From the NCBI GenBank assembly GCA_900548355.1, contig URKR01000013.1:1-57769 (forward strand): DNA of 57,769 bases, written 5' to 3'. Numbering within the stretch: the stretch's first letter is position 1; each line of letters begins with the position of its first letter. The DNA is from an uncultured Oscillospiraceae bacterium (GTDB lineage Bacteria; Bacillota; Clostridia; Oscillospirales; Ruminococcaceae). Below the pieces are notes generated by a model. It searched no databases and was not told where the DNA came from. It saw nothing but the letters and a program-made list of their open reading frames with translations. Below are positions 1-7,180 of this stretch, in pieces. The translations under genes were made by a program, and so were the position numbers.

Positions 1-180
1 GTGCGTATCCGCCTGGAGCGGGAGCGTACCGCAGCGGCGGAGGCGCCGGCGGCCTACGAGGAGCGAATCACCGTTTCCATGAGCCAGCGGAACTATTCGG
101 AGGGGCAGATTGCCTCTTTGCAGGACACCGTGGACACGCTGGTGCTGGATACGCTGCTGGGAGGGGAAGACCATGTTTGA
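1..180 (+). CDS. Phage tail-region protein, C-terminal part (cut by left edge)
   Basis: Frame 1 is open from the first base to the TGA at 178-180, giving at least 59 residues. The peptide is charged and helical at first (RLERERTAAAE) and ends DTLVLDTLLGGEDHV. I do not recognise a domain. Its stop overlaps the next start (ATG at 173) by 8 bases, the tight coupling usual in phage tail operons. Because the next gene is XkdX, this is most likely the end of the tail-associated protein normally found just before it. The first base triplet GTG could be a start, but nothing upstream is visible to decide. Confidence 0.55.
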   Translation: MRIRLERERTAAAEAPAAYEERITVSMSQRNYSEGQIASLQDTVDTLVLDTLLGGEDHV

Positions 181-289
181 GACCATTGAGCGGCTGTACA
201 GAAAGACCGGAAATGCCGCCGTCGTGACGGCGGCGTCCGCGCGGGGCTGGATTACCCAGGCGCAGGCGGAGGAGATTTTGGCCGGGTAA
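173..289 (+). CDS. xkdX: XkdX family phage protein
   Basis: A 38-residue protein beginning MFETIERLYRKTGNAAV and containing GWITQAQAEEILAG. The length, the MFExIxxLY start and the central 'GWIT..QAEEI' pattern are those of the XkdX family, small proteins of unknown function in the tail-to-lysis region of PBSX-like Firmicute phages. It is translationally coupled to the gene before it (8-base overlap). It identifies the left edge of this window as the right end of a prophage or phage-derived element; the lysis genes expected next are present only as a remnant. Confidence 0.8.
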   Translation: MFETIERLYRKTGNAAVVTAASARGWITQAQAEEILAG

Positions 290-327
290 GGTTCGCACGG
301 AAAGGATGGGGGAGCGAGTTGGTACAT

Positions 328-1035
328 ATGGAGCGGACGCCGCTGAAAGAAATCCGGCGGGCGGCGGTCTATGAGAACACCCGGCGCCTGCCGCTGCGCC
401 AGATCGTGGCGGAGCAGCGGCCGGACATCGCCCTGACGGCCTCCTTCTACGATCCGGGGGCCTGGCGGCCCGTGTGCCCGGTGAAGGCGGAGGGCCGGGT
501 ACTGTTCGCGGACAGACAGTATTCGTACTGGGCCGTCGGCTGGGACGCCGGGGCCGACGCGGCGGCGGTGCCGGTGCTGGCGGCGGCGAATTTTCTTTTG
601 CCGCTCGGGATGTACAAAAACGGGCCGGGCTGGTCGGATTTTGGGCCGGCGTGGCTCTCCGCGCTCGACAATCTGTTGACCGGGCGGCTCTCGATGGTAT
701 GGCTGGCTTACCGGCTGCTGCCAGTGAAGATCGCGGGCCAGATGCTGCCCGACTGGCCCGCGCTCGATTGCAGTTTTGTCTATGCGCTTTACCAATTCGG
801 GCCGGTCGTGGCCGTGCTGCTGGCCGCGCTGCTCATCGCGGCGCTGTGGGGCTACGCCCGCCGGGGCGACCGGGTGCTGGTGTTCTGCCTGCTCGCAATG
901 CTCGTCTATGCCTTTATGGAAAGCCAGAGTTTCCACCTCACCACCAACCCCGCCGCCCTGCTGCTCGCCGGCGCGGTGTTCGGGCAAAAGCCGGAAAGGT
1001 GGCTCGGCGGTAAGCGACAGGCGGAATCGATTTGA
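328..1035 (+). CDS. Chimeric ORF: phage phosphodiester-glycosidase N-terminus fused to membrane polymerase C-terminus
   Basis: 235 residues from ATG 328 (a TTG at 319 in the same frame is an alternative). Residues 1 to about 82 (MERTPLKEIRRAAVYENTRR through YSYWAVGWDAGAD) match the start of the phosphodiester glycosidase-like proteins that follow XkdX in many Firmicute phages. From about residue 83 the character changes completely: AANFLLPLGMYKNGPGWSD, then LDNLLTGRLSMVWLAY and two strong membrane segments (FGPVVAVLLAALLIAALWGY and VLVFCLLAMLVYAFM). That second part resembles the C-terminal third of EpsG/O-antigen-polymerase-like membrane proteins. The reading frame is continuous across the junction at roughly nt 565-600. 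I infer a deletion or recombination that joined two unrelated genes; a functional product is unlikely. An assembly join is the main alternative. Confidence 0.6.
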   Translation: MERTPLKEIRRAAVYENTRRLPLRQIVAEQRPDIALTASFYDPGAWRPVCPVKAEGRVLFADRQYSYWAVGWDAGADAAAVPVLAAANFLLPLGMYKNGPGWSDFGPAWLSALDNLLTGRLSMVWLAYRLLPVKIAGQMLPDWPALDCSFVYALYQFGPVVAVLLAALLIAALWGYARRGDRVLVFCLLAMLVYAFMESQSFHLTTNPAALLLAGAVFGQKPERWLGGKRQAESI

Positions 1036-1077
1036 CCGCGGCGGTCTATCGCAACAACTTTGACGGAGACTCATAAG

Positions 1078-1353
1078 ATGGCGAAAAAGAAATCGTCCCG
1101 CAAAAAGGCTCGGAACCAGCGCGAAATCGACAACCGGCGAGACTGGCACGCCCTTCTGCAGTGCATCACGGTCATCGCCCAAATGGACCCGTGGGATATG
1201 CTGGCGGAGGACGATACCTGCGCCTGCTTGACAGCGGATGGCAGCCAGATGATTTTCTTCAGCTGCGTGGAAGGCGACGAGCAGGGGCTGATCGTCTTTC
1301 CCTTTCCTGCGCGAGATGGACGCGATATGACGGGGGTGGGGCCGGCTGGGTGA
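1078..1353 (+). CDS. Truncated hypothetical protein (DUF6930/DUF7309-like N-terminus)
   Basis: 91 residues from ATG 1078, preceded by GGAG with 10-base spacing. It starts MAKKKSSRKKARNQREID, a lysine/arginine-rich head, followed by WHALLQCITVIAQMDPWDML, TCACLTADGSQMIFFSCVEG and EQGLIVFPF. This order (basic head, aromatic helix ending in PWD, two beta hairpins, 'GL.VF') is like the first domain of Firmicute DUF6930/DUF7309 proteins, which are much longer. After VFPF the frame runs through 12 low-complexity residues to a stop, so the gene appears cut short by deletion or frameshift. It lies between a phage remnant and palindromic repeats. Family assignment is tentative; the truncation is well supported if the family is right. 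Confidence 0.45.
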   Translation: MAKKKSSRKKARNQREIDNRRDWHALLQCITVIAQMDPWDMLAEDDTCACLTADGSQMIFFSCVEGDEQGLIVFPFPARDGRDMTGVGPAG

Positions 1354-1419
1354 TAACCATTCCGGAACGTCCCGACGCATATGGGAAAGCCTGATTCTTC
1401 CATCCGCCGAGATTGCAGC

Positions 1420-1500
1420 GGCGCACATTGTGCGCCATGCCTTTCGCAAAACCTCTATGTTGTATCCGATTTCTAACGGCAATGGCGAACACTGTTCGCC
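1420..1500 (+). repeat. Two copies of a 17-bp palindromic repeat
   Basis: GGCGCACATTGTGCGCC at 1420-1436 and GGCGAACACTGTTCGCC at 1484-1500 are near-perfect palindromes with the same core; the second is followed by GCTACG. A third copy, GGCGCACACTGTGCGCC plus GCTACGG, sits at 33051-33073. The change from C to A in the left arm is matched by G to T in the right arm, so pairing is kept. They lie in the gene-free stretch 1354-1576, where I see nothing else. Confidence 0.6.
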
Positions 1501-1576
1501 GCTACGCTCTCTACAATTTCAAGGACACCTGCCGATCTTTTAGCTGGTTTTCTTACACCAACGTTCGCGAAATTAC

Positions 1577-1604
1577 AAAAGCCTCCCCGGCCGGGGAGGC
1601 TTTT
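1577..1604. terminator. Bidirectional intrinsic terminator
   Basis: A perfect 28-bp palindrome: four A, a GCCTCCCC arm, its complement, four T. On the minus strand it follows the stop of the DUF4230 gene by 13 bases, and it would also end any plus-strand transcription from the phage remnant. Similar CCTCCC/GGGAGG terminators occur at 2887-2917 and 4422-4449, framing this cassette. Confidence 0.8.
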
Positions 1605-1617
1605 GCTGTTGGTCGTG

Positions 1618-2415
1618 TCAATCTTGCGTATCTTCTGCGGGCTGCTGGGTCGGTGCCGGGCTTGGCGTTGGATTCGGTTGCACATCAAACACGACGGTAT
1701 ATCCTTCCTGCAAAGTCGGGTTCATCTCCAAAATGCTCTGGATCAAACTCTGCGCGTTGTCTTGCGCCCGTTCCAGGATGCCATTGTCAATCGCGCGCTT
1801 CGACATTGCTTCTTTTGTCGCCTCGTCCACATTGTACACATCGTTGACCGAAATGGGGTTAAATATATTGTTCTTTTCATCAAAGACTTCCAGGCTTTCC
1901 GGGATGCTTTCGTTGCTCAAAATTTCCGCTTCGGGAATCTGAATCGCGATTTCCTTTTTTGCTTCATCTACGGTAGCTTTCAGTTTTGTCACATCCACGC
2001 CCGCTTTAATGACGCCGTCCCATTTCACAATAAACGATTTGTATGTCATGGGGATTTCAAAATCAAAGATCTTTTTTGCATCCTCGTATTTGCCGACATC
2101 GGTATACAGGTATTCAACGCTCGCCAGCTCTCCGATTTCCTGAATTTCTTTTTCCAAAACCTGAATATTAAACTCCTGTGTCACCGGGTCGGTGATCGCA
2201 ACCTCATCCTGTGCCGCTTCCGCAAGAGCCTTCTCCACAGCTCTTTGCTTTTCCTTCTCCGCACGCTCCATACTGCTCTGGTATACGGCGGACAGGATTG
2301 CAATCACCGCAACAAGCACAACAATCAAAAGGCCAACTGCCATGCGTATTACCATCTTCTTGTGGCAGAAGAGAGTTCCGACAGCATCGTTCAGATCATC
2401 TTTCCATTTGCTCAT
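1618..2415 (-). CDS. DUF4230 membrane-anchored protein
   Basis: 265 residues from ATG 2415 (an upstream GTG at 2424 lies only 2 bases from the AGAAGG site and is less likely). A short cytoplasmic head is followed by one membrane segment at about residues 26-46 (RMAVGLLIVVLVAVIAILS). A charged helix follows, then an extracytoplasmic domain with 'LEKEIQEIGELASVEYLYTDVGKYEDAKKI', 'VKWDGVIKAGVD' and 'IAIQIPEAEIL', which is the DUF4230 signature. The tail is a Pro/Thr linker. The family's function is unknown; some members are linked to surface or stress functions. It is divergent from a ribbon-helix-helix regulator, and the intervening 226 bases carry AT-rich operator-like boxes. GC content is clearly below that of the surrounding genes, suggesting acquisition. 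Confidence 0.75.
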   Translation of the reverse strand: MSKWKDDLNDAVGTLFCHKKMVIRMAVGLLIVVLVAVIAILSAVYQSSMERAEKEKQRAVEKALAEAAQDEVAITDPVTQEFNIQVLEKEIQEIGELASVEYLYTDVGKYEDAKKIFDFEIPMTYKSFIVKWDGVIKAGVDVTKLKATVDEAKKEIAIQIPEAEILSNESIPESLEVFDEKNNIFNPISVNDVYNVDEATKEAMSKRAIDNGILERAQDNAQSLIQSILEMNPTLQEGYTVVFDVQPNPTPSPAPTQQPAEDTQD

Positions 2416-2541
2416 GGATCTCACGTCCTTCTGTTTATTTCTTTTCCATTTTCAGTCAGGGCGCTTCTCTGTTGTACGAACCTCCTCCCCTGCGCACCCA
2501 TAACACACCTTGCATTTTTTGCGCAGGCGTACCGCATTTAT

Positions 2542-2619
2542 ATTATACACTATAATTTTATAGTTGTTTTATGCATACAATATTATAGTATATCAAAATT
2601 GTCACTGTCAAGATATAGT
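2542..2619. promoter_or_regulatory. Divergent promoter region with repeated TTATAGT boxes
   Basis: Minus-strand TATAAT lies at 2542-2547 (ATTATA on plus), suitably upstream of the DUF4230 gene. Immediately beside it is a dyad with 7-bp arms, ACTATAA-TT-TTATAGT, at 2549-2564. The half-site TTATAGT recurs at 2583-2589, and ATATAGT at 2613-2619 just before the regulator's ribosome binding site. Repeated half-sites in a short AT-rich divergent region are what ribbon-helix-helix repressors bind, so the product of 2642-2836 may control both genes. Assignment of the regulator to these boxes is inference. Confidence 0.45.
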
Positions 2620-2641
2620 GGGCTGGTAGAGGTGTACCACT

Positions 2642-2836
2642 ATGGCAAATGAAATCAAAATCAAGGTAAAGCCCGCGCTGCGGGGAGACGACGGCTACAA
2701 GGTTATTTCGGTGCGGATGAAGGAAGAACTGGTGACAAAGCTGGACGAACTTTCCGTTCAGACCAACCGCTCCCGCAATCAGCTCATCAACCTGCTGCTG
2801 GAGTCTGCGATTGACATGGTAAAAATTGAAGAGTGA
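2642..2836 (+). CDS. Ribbon-helix-helix (CopG/Arc-type) DNA-binding protein
   Basis: 64 residues. The beta strand YKVISVRMKEELV is followed by helix TKLDELSVQTNRS, a turn at NRSRNQ and helix QLINLLLESAIDMVKIE: the classic RHH_1 arrangement in which the strand residues enter the DNA major groove of a dimer. AGAGGTG lies 8 bases before the ATG. It is transcribed away from the DUF4230 gene and is followed by a terminator, so it is monocistronic. It could be a stand-alone repressor or an antitoxin without its toxin; no toxin-like ORF of the usual size follows, although a fragment at 2934-3035 on the other strand may be a remnant. Confidence 0.75.
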   Translation: MANEIKIKVKPALRGDDGYKVISVRMKEELVTKLDELSVQTNRSRNQLINLLLESAIDMVKIEE

Positions 2837-2886
2837 CAAAAAGCCCCCCGGCTGTCAGCCAACTCGGGCAGGCTGCATGGCACAGC

Positions 2887-2917
2887 AAAAGGACCTCCCT
2901 GCTCGGGAGGCCCTTTT
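2887..2917 (+). terminator. Intrinsic terminator after the RHH gene
   Basis: Arms AAAAGG-A-CCTCCC and GGGAGG-C-CCTTTT with a 5-base loop and one A/C mismatch, ending in TTTT. It sits 50 bases past the regulator's stop codon. Confidence 0.7.
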
Positions 2918-2933
2918 GTTCATGGTATCGCTG

Positions 2934-3035
2934 TTAGTCCCTTTCCGCATCCCGAATCAGTTTTTCCACATCCTTTTCCGCGATTGTCCCGTGCAGGCGG
3001 GCGCGGAGGCGGGTTTTGGATTCTTCAGTTTGCAA
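2934..3035 (-). pseudogene. Possible C-terminal fragment of a small helical protein
   Basis: On the minus strand a 33-residue open frame ends at TAA 2934-2936 and reads LQTEESKTRLRARLHG followed by TIAEKDVEKLIRDAERD. The composition (amphipathic, ending in 'IRDAERD') looks like the end of a real protein, such as an antitoxin or regulator, rather than a random frame. A stop lies a few codons upstream and there is no good start or ribosome binding site, so I read it as a gene remnant. The rest of 2918-3167 is AT-rich and shows nothing else I can name. Confidence 0.3.
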
Positions 3036-3167
3036 CCTTTTCGTTATTCACTCGAAAAAGTCCTAGATTTTAGAAAGTTTTTACTTGTATAAAAGAAAAT
3101 TCCCTTGTAAATCCCAAAGTTTTTCGATATACTTTTAATAGAATCCTTGGAATTGGAGGTGTTTTTG

Positions 3168-4367
3168 ATGATTATACGACCGCAATACCTGGAGCAGTTG
3201 CGAACTTACCGCAACGTTCCGCTTGTCAAAATACTGGCCGGCATTCGTCGCTGCGGCAAATCCACAATTTTAGATATGCTGCAGGACGACCTAAAGCAAA
3301 GCGGAATTGCCGCAGATCACATCCTTTGTATGCGTTATACATCGGAGGATTTTGATCACGGCATGACCACTCAGGATATGTACAACGGCATCAAAGCGCA
3401 GATGACCGCCCCCGGGCGTTACTATCTTCTTCTGGACGAAGTGCAGGAAGTTGACGGCTGGGAAAAAGCTGTCAACAGCCTTTTAGAAGGCGCAGATACC
3501 GATATCTATGTGACGGGCTCCAACTCGCGGTTGATGGCAAGCGAGATTTCCACCTACCTGACAGGGCGGTATGTTTCCATCCCGGTCTACACCCTGTCCT
3601 TTTCCGAGTATCTTTCCTTCAAGCAGGGGGACCCCCGTTCCTCCCGGGAACTTTTCAACGAATATCTGCGTCTGGGCGGTTTTCCGGTTGTGGCGCTCGG
3701 AAAGTTTGACGACCGCACGGCATACCAGATTGTGGAGGGCATCTATACTTCGGTCATTACCAGCGACATCGCCAGGCGGCACCATATTACGAACTATGAC
3801 CTGTTCAACCGCGTCGTCAAATACATCGTCGAAAACGTTGGCAAGACCTTTTCTGCCAACGCCATCGCAAAGTTTTTGAAAAGCGAGGGCCGCTCACTCT
3901 CGCTTGAAACGGTTTACAACTATCTGAGCTGGCTGGAAAAAGCGTTTGTGATCTACCGCTGTCCGCGGTATGATTTGCAGGGAAAATCCGTGCTGAAAAC
4001 GCAGGAAAAGTTTTATCTGGCCGACTCTTCACTGAAATACTGCATCATGGGTTTTAACCCCAAATCGATCGCCGCCATACTGGAAAACATCGTCTATTTT
4101 GAACTGCGCCGCCGGGGGTACGACGTCTATATCGGAAAAAACGAGGCGAAGGAAATCGACTTTGTGGCAACGCGCCGCGATGAGCGTCTCTACGTCCAGG
4201 TCTGCCGTCGCCTGCCGGAAGAATCCGACCGTGAAATCGCCAACCTGCTGGAAATCCGCGACCATTACCCGAAATACGTCGTCACGCTCGACGAACTTGC
4301 CACAGGGAATGTCGATGGCGTCAAGATTATGCATCTGGCAGATTTTTTGCTGAGCAGCGCTTATTAG
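3168..4367 (+). CDS. AAA+ ATPase with DUF4143 domain
   Basis: 399 residues. ATG 3168 is chosen because GGAGG ends 8 bases before it; an in-frame TTG at 3147 lies upstream of that site. Walker A is LAGIRRCGKSTILDML near residue 25 and Walker B is YYLLLDEVQEVDGWE near residue 90. Sensor-like VTGSNSRLMASEISTYLTGR follows. The second half holds the winged-helix region (FSANAIAKFLKSEGRSLS) and the DUF4143 nuclease-like fold (NIVYFELRRRGYDVYIGKNEAKEIDFVA, with E/D-x-K-like residues in EIDFV). These ATPases are common, often mobile, and of poorly defined function; links to toxin-antitoxin or DNA metabolism have been suggested. The gene is monocistronic between terminators. Its base composition is lower in GC than the flanks. 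Confidence 0.85.
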   Translation: MIIRPQYLEQLRTYRNVPLVKILAGIRRCGKSTILDMLQDDLKQSGIAADHILCMRYTSEDFDHGMTTQDMYNGIKAQMTAPGRYYLLLDEVQEVDGWEKAVNSLLEGADTDIYVTGSNSRLMASEISTYLTGRYVSIPVYTLSFSEYLSFKQGDPRSSRELFNEYLRLGGFPVVALGKFDDRTAYQIVEGIYTSVITSDIARRHHITNYDLFNRVVKYIVENVGKTFSANAIAKFLKSEGRSLSLETVYNYLSWLEKAFVIYRCPRYDLQGKSVLKTQEKFYLADSSLKYCIMGFNPKSIAAILENIVYFELRRRGYDVYIGKNEAKEIDFVATRRDERLYVQVCRRLPEESDREIANLLEIRDHYPKYVVTLDELATGNVDGVKIMHLADFLLSSAY

Positions 4368-4386
4368 GGTGTATCAGATACACCCT
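4366..4386. repeat. Inverted repeat overlapping the ATPase stop codon
   Basis: AGGGTGTATC, one A, GATACACCCT: a 10-bp perfect dyad starting in the TAG stop. There is no T-run on the plus strand, so it may be an RNA-stabilising hairpin or a repeat end rather than a complete terminator. Confidence 0.5.
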
Positions 4387-4421
4387 AGGTCATGGCTGCC
4401 CGCACGTCCCCCCTATGCAAA

Positions 4422-4449
4422 AAGGGCCTCCCCATACAGGGAGGCCCTT
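4422..4449. terminator. Bidirectional terminator between convergent genes
   Basis: Arms AAGGGCCTCCC and GGGAGGCCCTT with a 6-base loop. It lies between the plus-strand ATPase and the minus-strand GGGtGRT gene, and has an A-run on one side and a T-rich run on the other, so it can serve both. Confidence 0.75.
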
Positions 4450-4501
4450 CCTTTGTTCAGTTCAAACGAACAATTTCGCCCAATCGATATACCTGCGCGG
4501 A

Positions 4502-5500
4502 TTATTCGGCAACCTGCGCGGCGGCGACGGCGCAGGCGACGGTCATGCCGACCATCGGGTTGTTGCCGGCGCCGATCAGGCCCATCATCTCGACGTGAGC
4601 CGGGACGCTGGAGGAGCCGGCGAACTGGGCGTCGCCATGCATACGGCCCATCGAGTCGGTCAGGCCATAGGAGGCCGGGCCGGCCGCGACGTTGTCCGGG
4701 TGCAGGGTACGGCCGGTGCCGCCGCCCGAAGCGACCGAGAAGTACTTCTTGCCGTTCTCGATGGCCCACTTCTTGTAGGTGCCGGCCACGAGGTGCTGGA
4801 AGCGGGTCGGGTTGGTGGAGTTGCCGGTGATCGAAACCTCGACGCTCTCATGCTTCATGATCGCGACGCCTTCGAGCACGTCGTTCGCGCCGTAGCACTT
4901 GACGGCGGCGCGCTCGCCGTCGGAGTAGGGGGTCTCGCTGACGATGGTCAGTTCGCCGGTCTTGAAGTCAAAATCGGTCTTGACATAGGTGAAGCCATTG
5001 ATGCGGCTGATGATCATGGCGGCGTCCTTGCCCAGGCCGTTCAGAATGACGCGCAGCGGGGTCTTGCGGACCTTGTTGGCGGTGCGGGCGATGCCGATCG
5101 CGCCTTCGGCAGCGGCGAAGGATTCGTGGCCGGCCAGGAAGGCGAAGCAGTGGGTGTCCTCATGCAGCAGCATCGCGCCGAGGTTGCCGTGGCCCAGGCC
5201 GACATGGCGCTGCTCGGCGACCGAGCCGGGAACGGTGAAGGCTTCGAGGCCTTCGCCGATGGCGGCGGCGCAGTCGGCGGCGTTCTTCAGGCCGCGCTTG
5301 ACGGCGATGGCGGTGCCGAGGGTGTAAGCCCAGACCGCGTTATCAAAGCAGATGGGCTGCACGCCGCGGATGATCTTGTCACAGTCGATGCCTTTGGCAA
5401 GGAGCATTTCGTTGCAGGCGTCCAGAGATTCGAGGCCGTTGGCTTTCAGGCACTCGTTAATTTTGGGCATGCGGCGCTCCTGAGATTCAAAAGTAGCCAT
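4502..5500 (-). CDS. GGGtGRT protein
   Basis: 332 residues; start at 5500 with a GGAGG site 9 bases upstream. The motif that names the family, GGGTGRTLHPDN, is at about residue 259. It is followed by a glycine/alanine-rich C-terminus (MMGLIGAGNNPMVGMTVA). The N-terminal half includes CFDNAVWAYTLGTAIAVKRG and LGHGNLGAMLLHEDTHCFAFLAGHESF, with several conserved His, Glu and Cys. It is a soluble protein without export signal. Known family members occur almost only in anaerobes, next to a NifU-like Fe-S scaffold, exactly as here (18-base gap, same strand). No biochemical role is established as far as I know; a part in Fe-S or metal cofactor chemistry is inference from that pairing. Confidence 0.9.
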   Translation of the reverse strand: MATFESQERRMPKINECLKANGLESLDACNEMLLAKGIDCDKIIRGVQPICFDNAVWAYTLGTAIAVKRGLKNAADCAAAIGEGLEAFTVPGSVAEQRHVGLGHGNLGAMLLHEDTHCFAFLAGHESFAAAEGAIGIARTANKVRKTPLRVILNGLGKDAAMIISRINGFTYVKTDFDFKTGELTIVSETPYSDGERAAVKCYGANDVLEGVAIMKHESVEVSITGNSTNPTRFQHLVAGTYKKWAIENGKKYFSVASGGGTGRTLHPDNVAAGPASYGLTDSMGRMHGDAQFAGSSSVPAHVEMMGLIGAGNNPMVGMTVACAVAAAQVAE

Positions 5501-5518
5501 GGATGATACCTCCTTCTC

Positions 5519-6220
5519 TTATTCCTCGCGCGGGTCGATCCATTTGACCGCACCCTGCTCGGCGCTGAACCGGCCGTAGGTGCCGATGTTCTTCTCGTAA
5601 GCGGTCTGAGCATCCACACCGTGGCGGATGTCTTCCATCATCTTGCCAAGGCGGACAAACTGGTAGCCGATGACCTGGTCGTCCTTGTCGATGGCAGTCT
5701 TGAGGATGTAGCCCTCGGTCAGTTCGAGGTAGCGCACGCCCTTCGCCTTGGTGGAGAAGATGGTGCCGGTCATGCTGCGCAGGCCCTTGCCCAGGTCGTC
5801 AAGACCCGCGCCGATGGGCAGGCCGTCCTCCGAGAAGGCGGTCTGGCTGCGGCCATACACGATCTGCAGGAACAGTTCGCGCATCGCCACGTTGATGGCG
5901 TCGCAGACAAGGTCGGTGTTCAACGCTTCAAGGATGGTCTTGCCGGGCAGGATCTCGCCGGCCATAGCGGCCGAGTGGGTCATGCCGGAGCAGCCGATGG
6001 TCTCAACAAGGGCTTCTTCAATGACGCCGTTCTTGATGTTCAGGCTGAGCTTGCAGGTGCCCTGCTGCGGGGCGCACCAGCCCACACCATGGGTGTAGCC
6101 GCTGATGTCCTCAATTTTGTACGCTTTTACCCATTCGCCCTCTTCCGGGATGGGCGCCGGGCCGTGCTTGGGGCCTTTGGCGATGGGGCACATAGCTTCG
6201 ACTTGTGCAGAATACGTCAT
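5519..6220 (-). CDS. NifU-like iron-sulfur cluster assembly scaffold protein
   Basis: 233 residues from ATG 6220 (GGAGAG 7 bases before it); open frame continues upstream to 6439 but with no start signal and it crosses the promoter. Cysteines sit at 11, 49, 56, 77 and 106; the segment ETIGCSGMTHSAAMAGEILPG is the NifU/IscU-type scaffold region. The N-terminal Cys motif differs from canonical IscU (GWCAPQQGTC instead of GNPxCGD), as in the anaerobe-specific subfamily that accompanies GGGtGRT. It is first gene of a two-gene operon under a strong promoter, convergent in theme with the divergent desulfoferrodoxin, so the neighbourhood is about iron and oxygen protection. Confidence 0.8.
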   Translation of the reverse strand: MTYSAQVEAMCPIAKGPKHGPAPIPEEGEWVKAYKIEDISGYTHGVGWCAPQQGTCKLSLNIKNGVIEEALVETIGCSGMTHSAAMAGEILPGKTILEALNTDLVCDAINVAMRELFLQIVYGRSQTAFSEDGLPIGAGLDDLGKGLRSMTGTIFSTKAKGVRYLELTEGYILKTAIDKDDQVIGYQFVRLGKMMEDIRHGVDAQTAYEKNIGTYGRFSAEQGAVKWIDPREE

Positions 6221-6302
6221 AATTTTCTCTCCTTTGCCTGTAGTAGTGCCCCGGCGGCCGTTGCGGCAGGGGGCGCTTGTGAAGGGATTCACAGCCAGTT
6301 CT

Positions 6303-6331
6303 ATTATAAAGCCCCGCGTGCTATTTTGCAA
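6303..6331 (-). promoter_or_regulatory. Sigma-A promoter of the NifU-like/GGGtGRT operon
   Basis: On the minus strand: -35 TTGCAA (6326-6331), 17-bp spacer, -10 TATAAT (6303-6308). It lies 82 bases upstream of the start at 6220. The leader between contains a CCGGC/GCCGG-rich stretch that could fold, but I see no riboswitch class I recognise. Confidence 0.7.
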
Positions 6332-6422
6332 GGCAACTTTGCACCTTTTTCGACACAGACCCCACAACTTTTCTTCCCGCGTCAAAAATTTTGCCGCGGC
6401 AACAAACAAAGCCGTTTTGCCC

Positions 6423-6431
6423 TGGTATACT
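6423..6431 (+). promoter_or_regulatory. Extended -10 promoter of desulfoferrodoxin
   Basis: TGGTATACT, a TGn-extended -10 element, lies 81 bases before the ATG at 6513. No convincing -35 is present at 17 bp, which is usual for extended -10 promoters. Confidence 0.45.
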
Positions 6432-6512
6432 GAATCCATCGAAGCAAAGCGCGCAAGCGCACCGCATAGATTCGGAACATTTCACTCAGCAATACATAAC
6501 GGAGGGTTTCCC

Positions 6513-6887
6513 ATGAAGATTTATCGTTGCACCCATTGCGGCAACATTGTCGCATTCCTGAAAGACGCCGGCGTGCCGCTGTTCTGCTGCGGCCAGAAGA
6601 TGGAGCTGCTGGTTCCCGGCAGCGTTGACGCCGCGCAGGAGAAGCACGTCCCGGTCGCCAAAGTGGAGGGCCACACCGTCGAAGTGACCGTCGGCGCCGT
6701 CGACCACCCGATGGTCCCCGAGCATTTCATCGAGTGGATTCTGCTCGAAACCAACAAGGGCTACGCCGTCCACCGCCTGGCCGCCGGCGAGGCCCCCAAG
6801 ACGACCTTCGCCCTCGCCGAAGGCGAAACCCCGAAAGCCGTCTACGCCTACTGCAACCTGCACGGGCTGTGGGTGGCGGAGGTTTAA
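6513..6887 (+). CDS. dfx: Desulfoferrodoxin (2Fe superoxide reductase)
   Basis: 124 residues, full length for the two-iron class. Center I (desulforedoxin-like FeS4) ligands are C6, C9, C25 and C26. Center II (the catalytic Fe(His)4Cys site) ligands are H45, H65, H71, C114 and H117 (YCNLHGLW). The pair E43-K44 just before H45 is the conserved glutamate/lysine of superoxide reductases. It reduces superoxide to peroxide without making oxygen, using electrons from rubredoxin-type donors, and is a hallmark of anaerobes. GGAGG lies 8 bases before the ATG. A small hairpin (AAGAACG, 5-base loop, CGTTCTT) at 6886-6904 may end the transcript. Confidence 0.95.
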   Translation: MKIYRCTHCGNIVAFLKDAGVPLFCCGQKMELLVPGSVDAAQEKHVPVAKVEGHTVEVTVGAVDHPMVPEHFIEWILLETNKGYAVHRLAAGEAPKTTFALAEGETPKAVYAYCNLHGLWVAEV

Positions 6888-7097
6888 GAACGTTTCGCGT
6901 TCTTGCGTCACCGCGTTTTAAGCTGATATTTCCATATTTCTATCCCCAATAATATCCCGCAGTGCCCGCCCTTGCATAAGCAGAGGCGGGCGCTGTGCTG
7001 TGCGGGTGTGTTGACGGGGTGGGACAGAGTTTTATATAATGGCGGTGAGGATGGTTGCGGGGTTTCCGCGGTAGCAACGGGCCGCACATCGTGCGTA

Positions 7098-7180
7098 GGG
7101 GCGGGATTTATCCCGCCCGGGGTGCTTGCGGTGGGGCGGGGTTCCCGGGCCGGAAGAATCCGGTCCCTACGAATGAGGGG
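7098..7180. repeat. Dispersed double-hairpin repeat (GTAGGGG...CCCTAC), copy 1
   Basis: This copy begins GTAGGGGCGGGATTTATC with a first hairpin GGGCGGGATTTATCCCGCCC-like, and ends with a second hairpin GGCCGGAAGAATCCGGTCC followed by CTAC. Other copies: 33112-33137 (partial), 35908-35978, 46893-46955, 51625-51925 (three) and 53333-53451. It occupies the 423-base gene-free stretch 6888-7310, which also contains a long GCCCGCC/GGCGGGC stem at about 6961-6993; I see no other gene there. Confidence 0.6.

Noticed and set aside
2642..3035. Complete toxin-antitoxin pair (RHH gene plus fragment)
   Set aside because: The fragment is on the opposite strand, lacks a start and is only 33 codons; no intact toxin is present.
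6221..6300. Riboswitch in the leader of the NifU-like gene
   Set aside because: GC-rich stems are possible, but no conserved core of a known class could be recognised.
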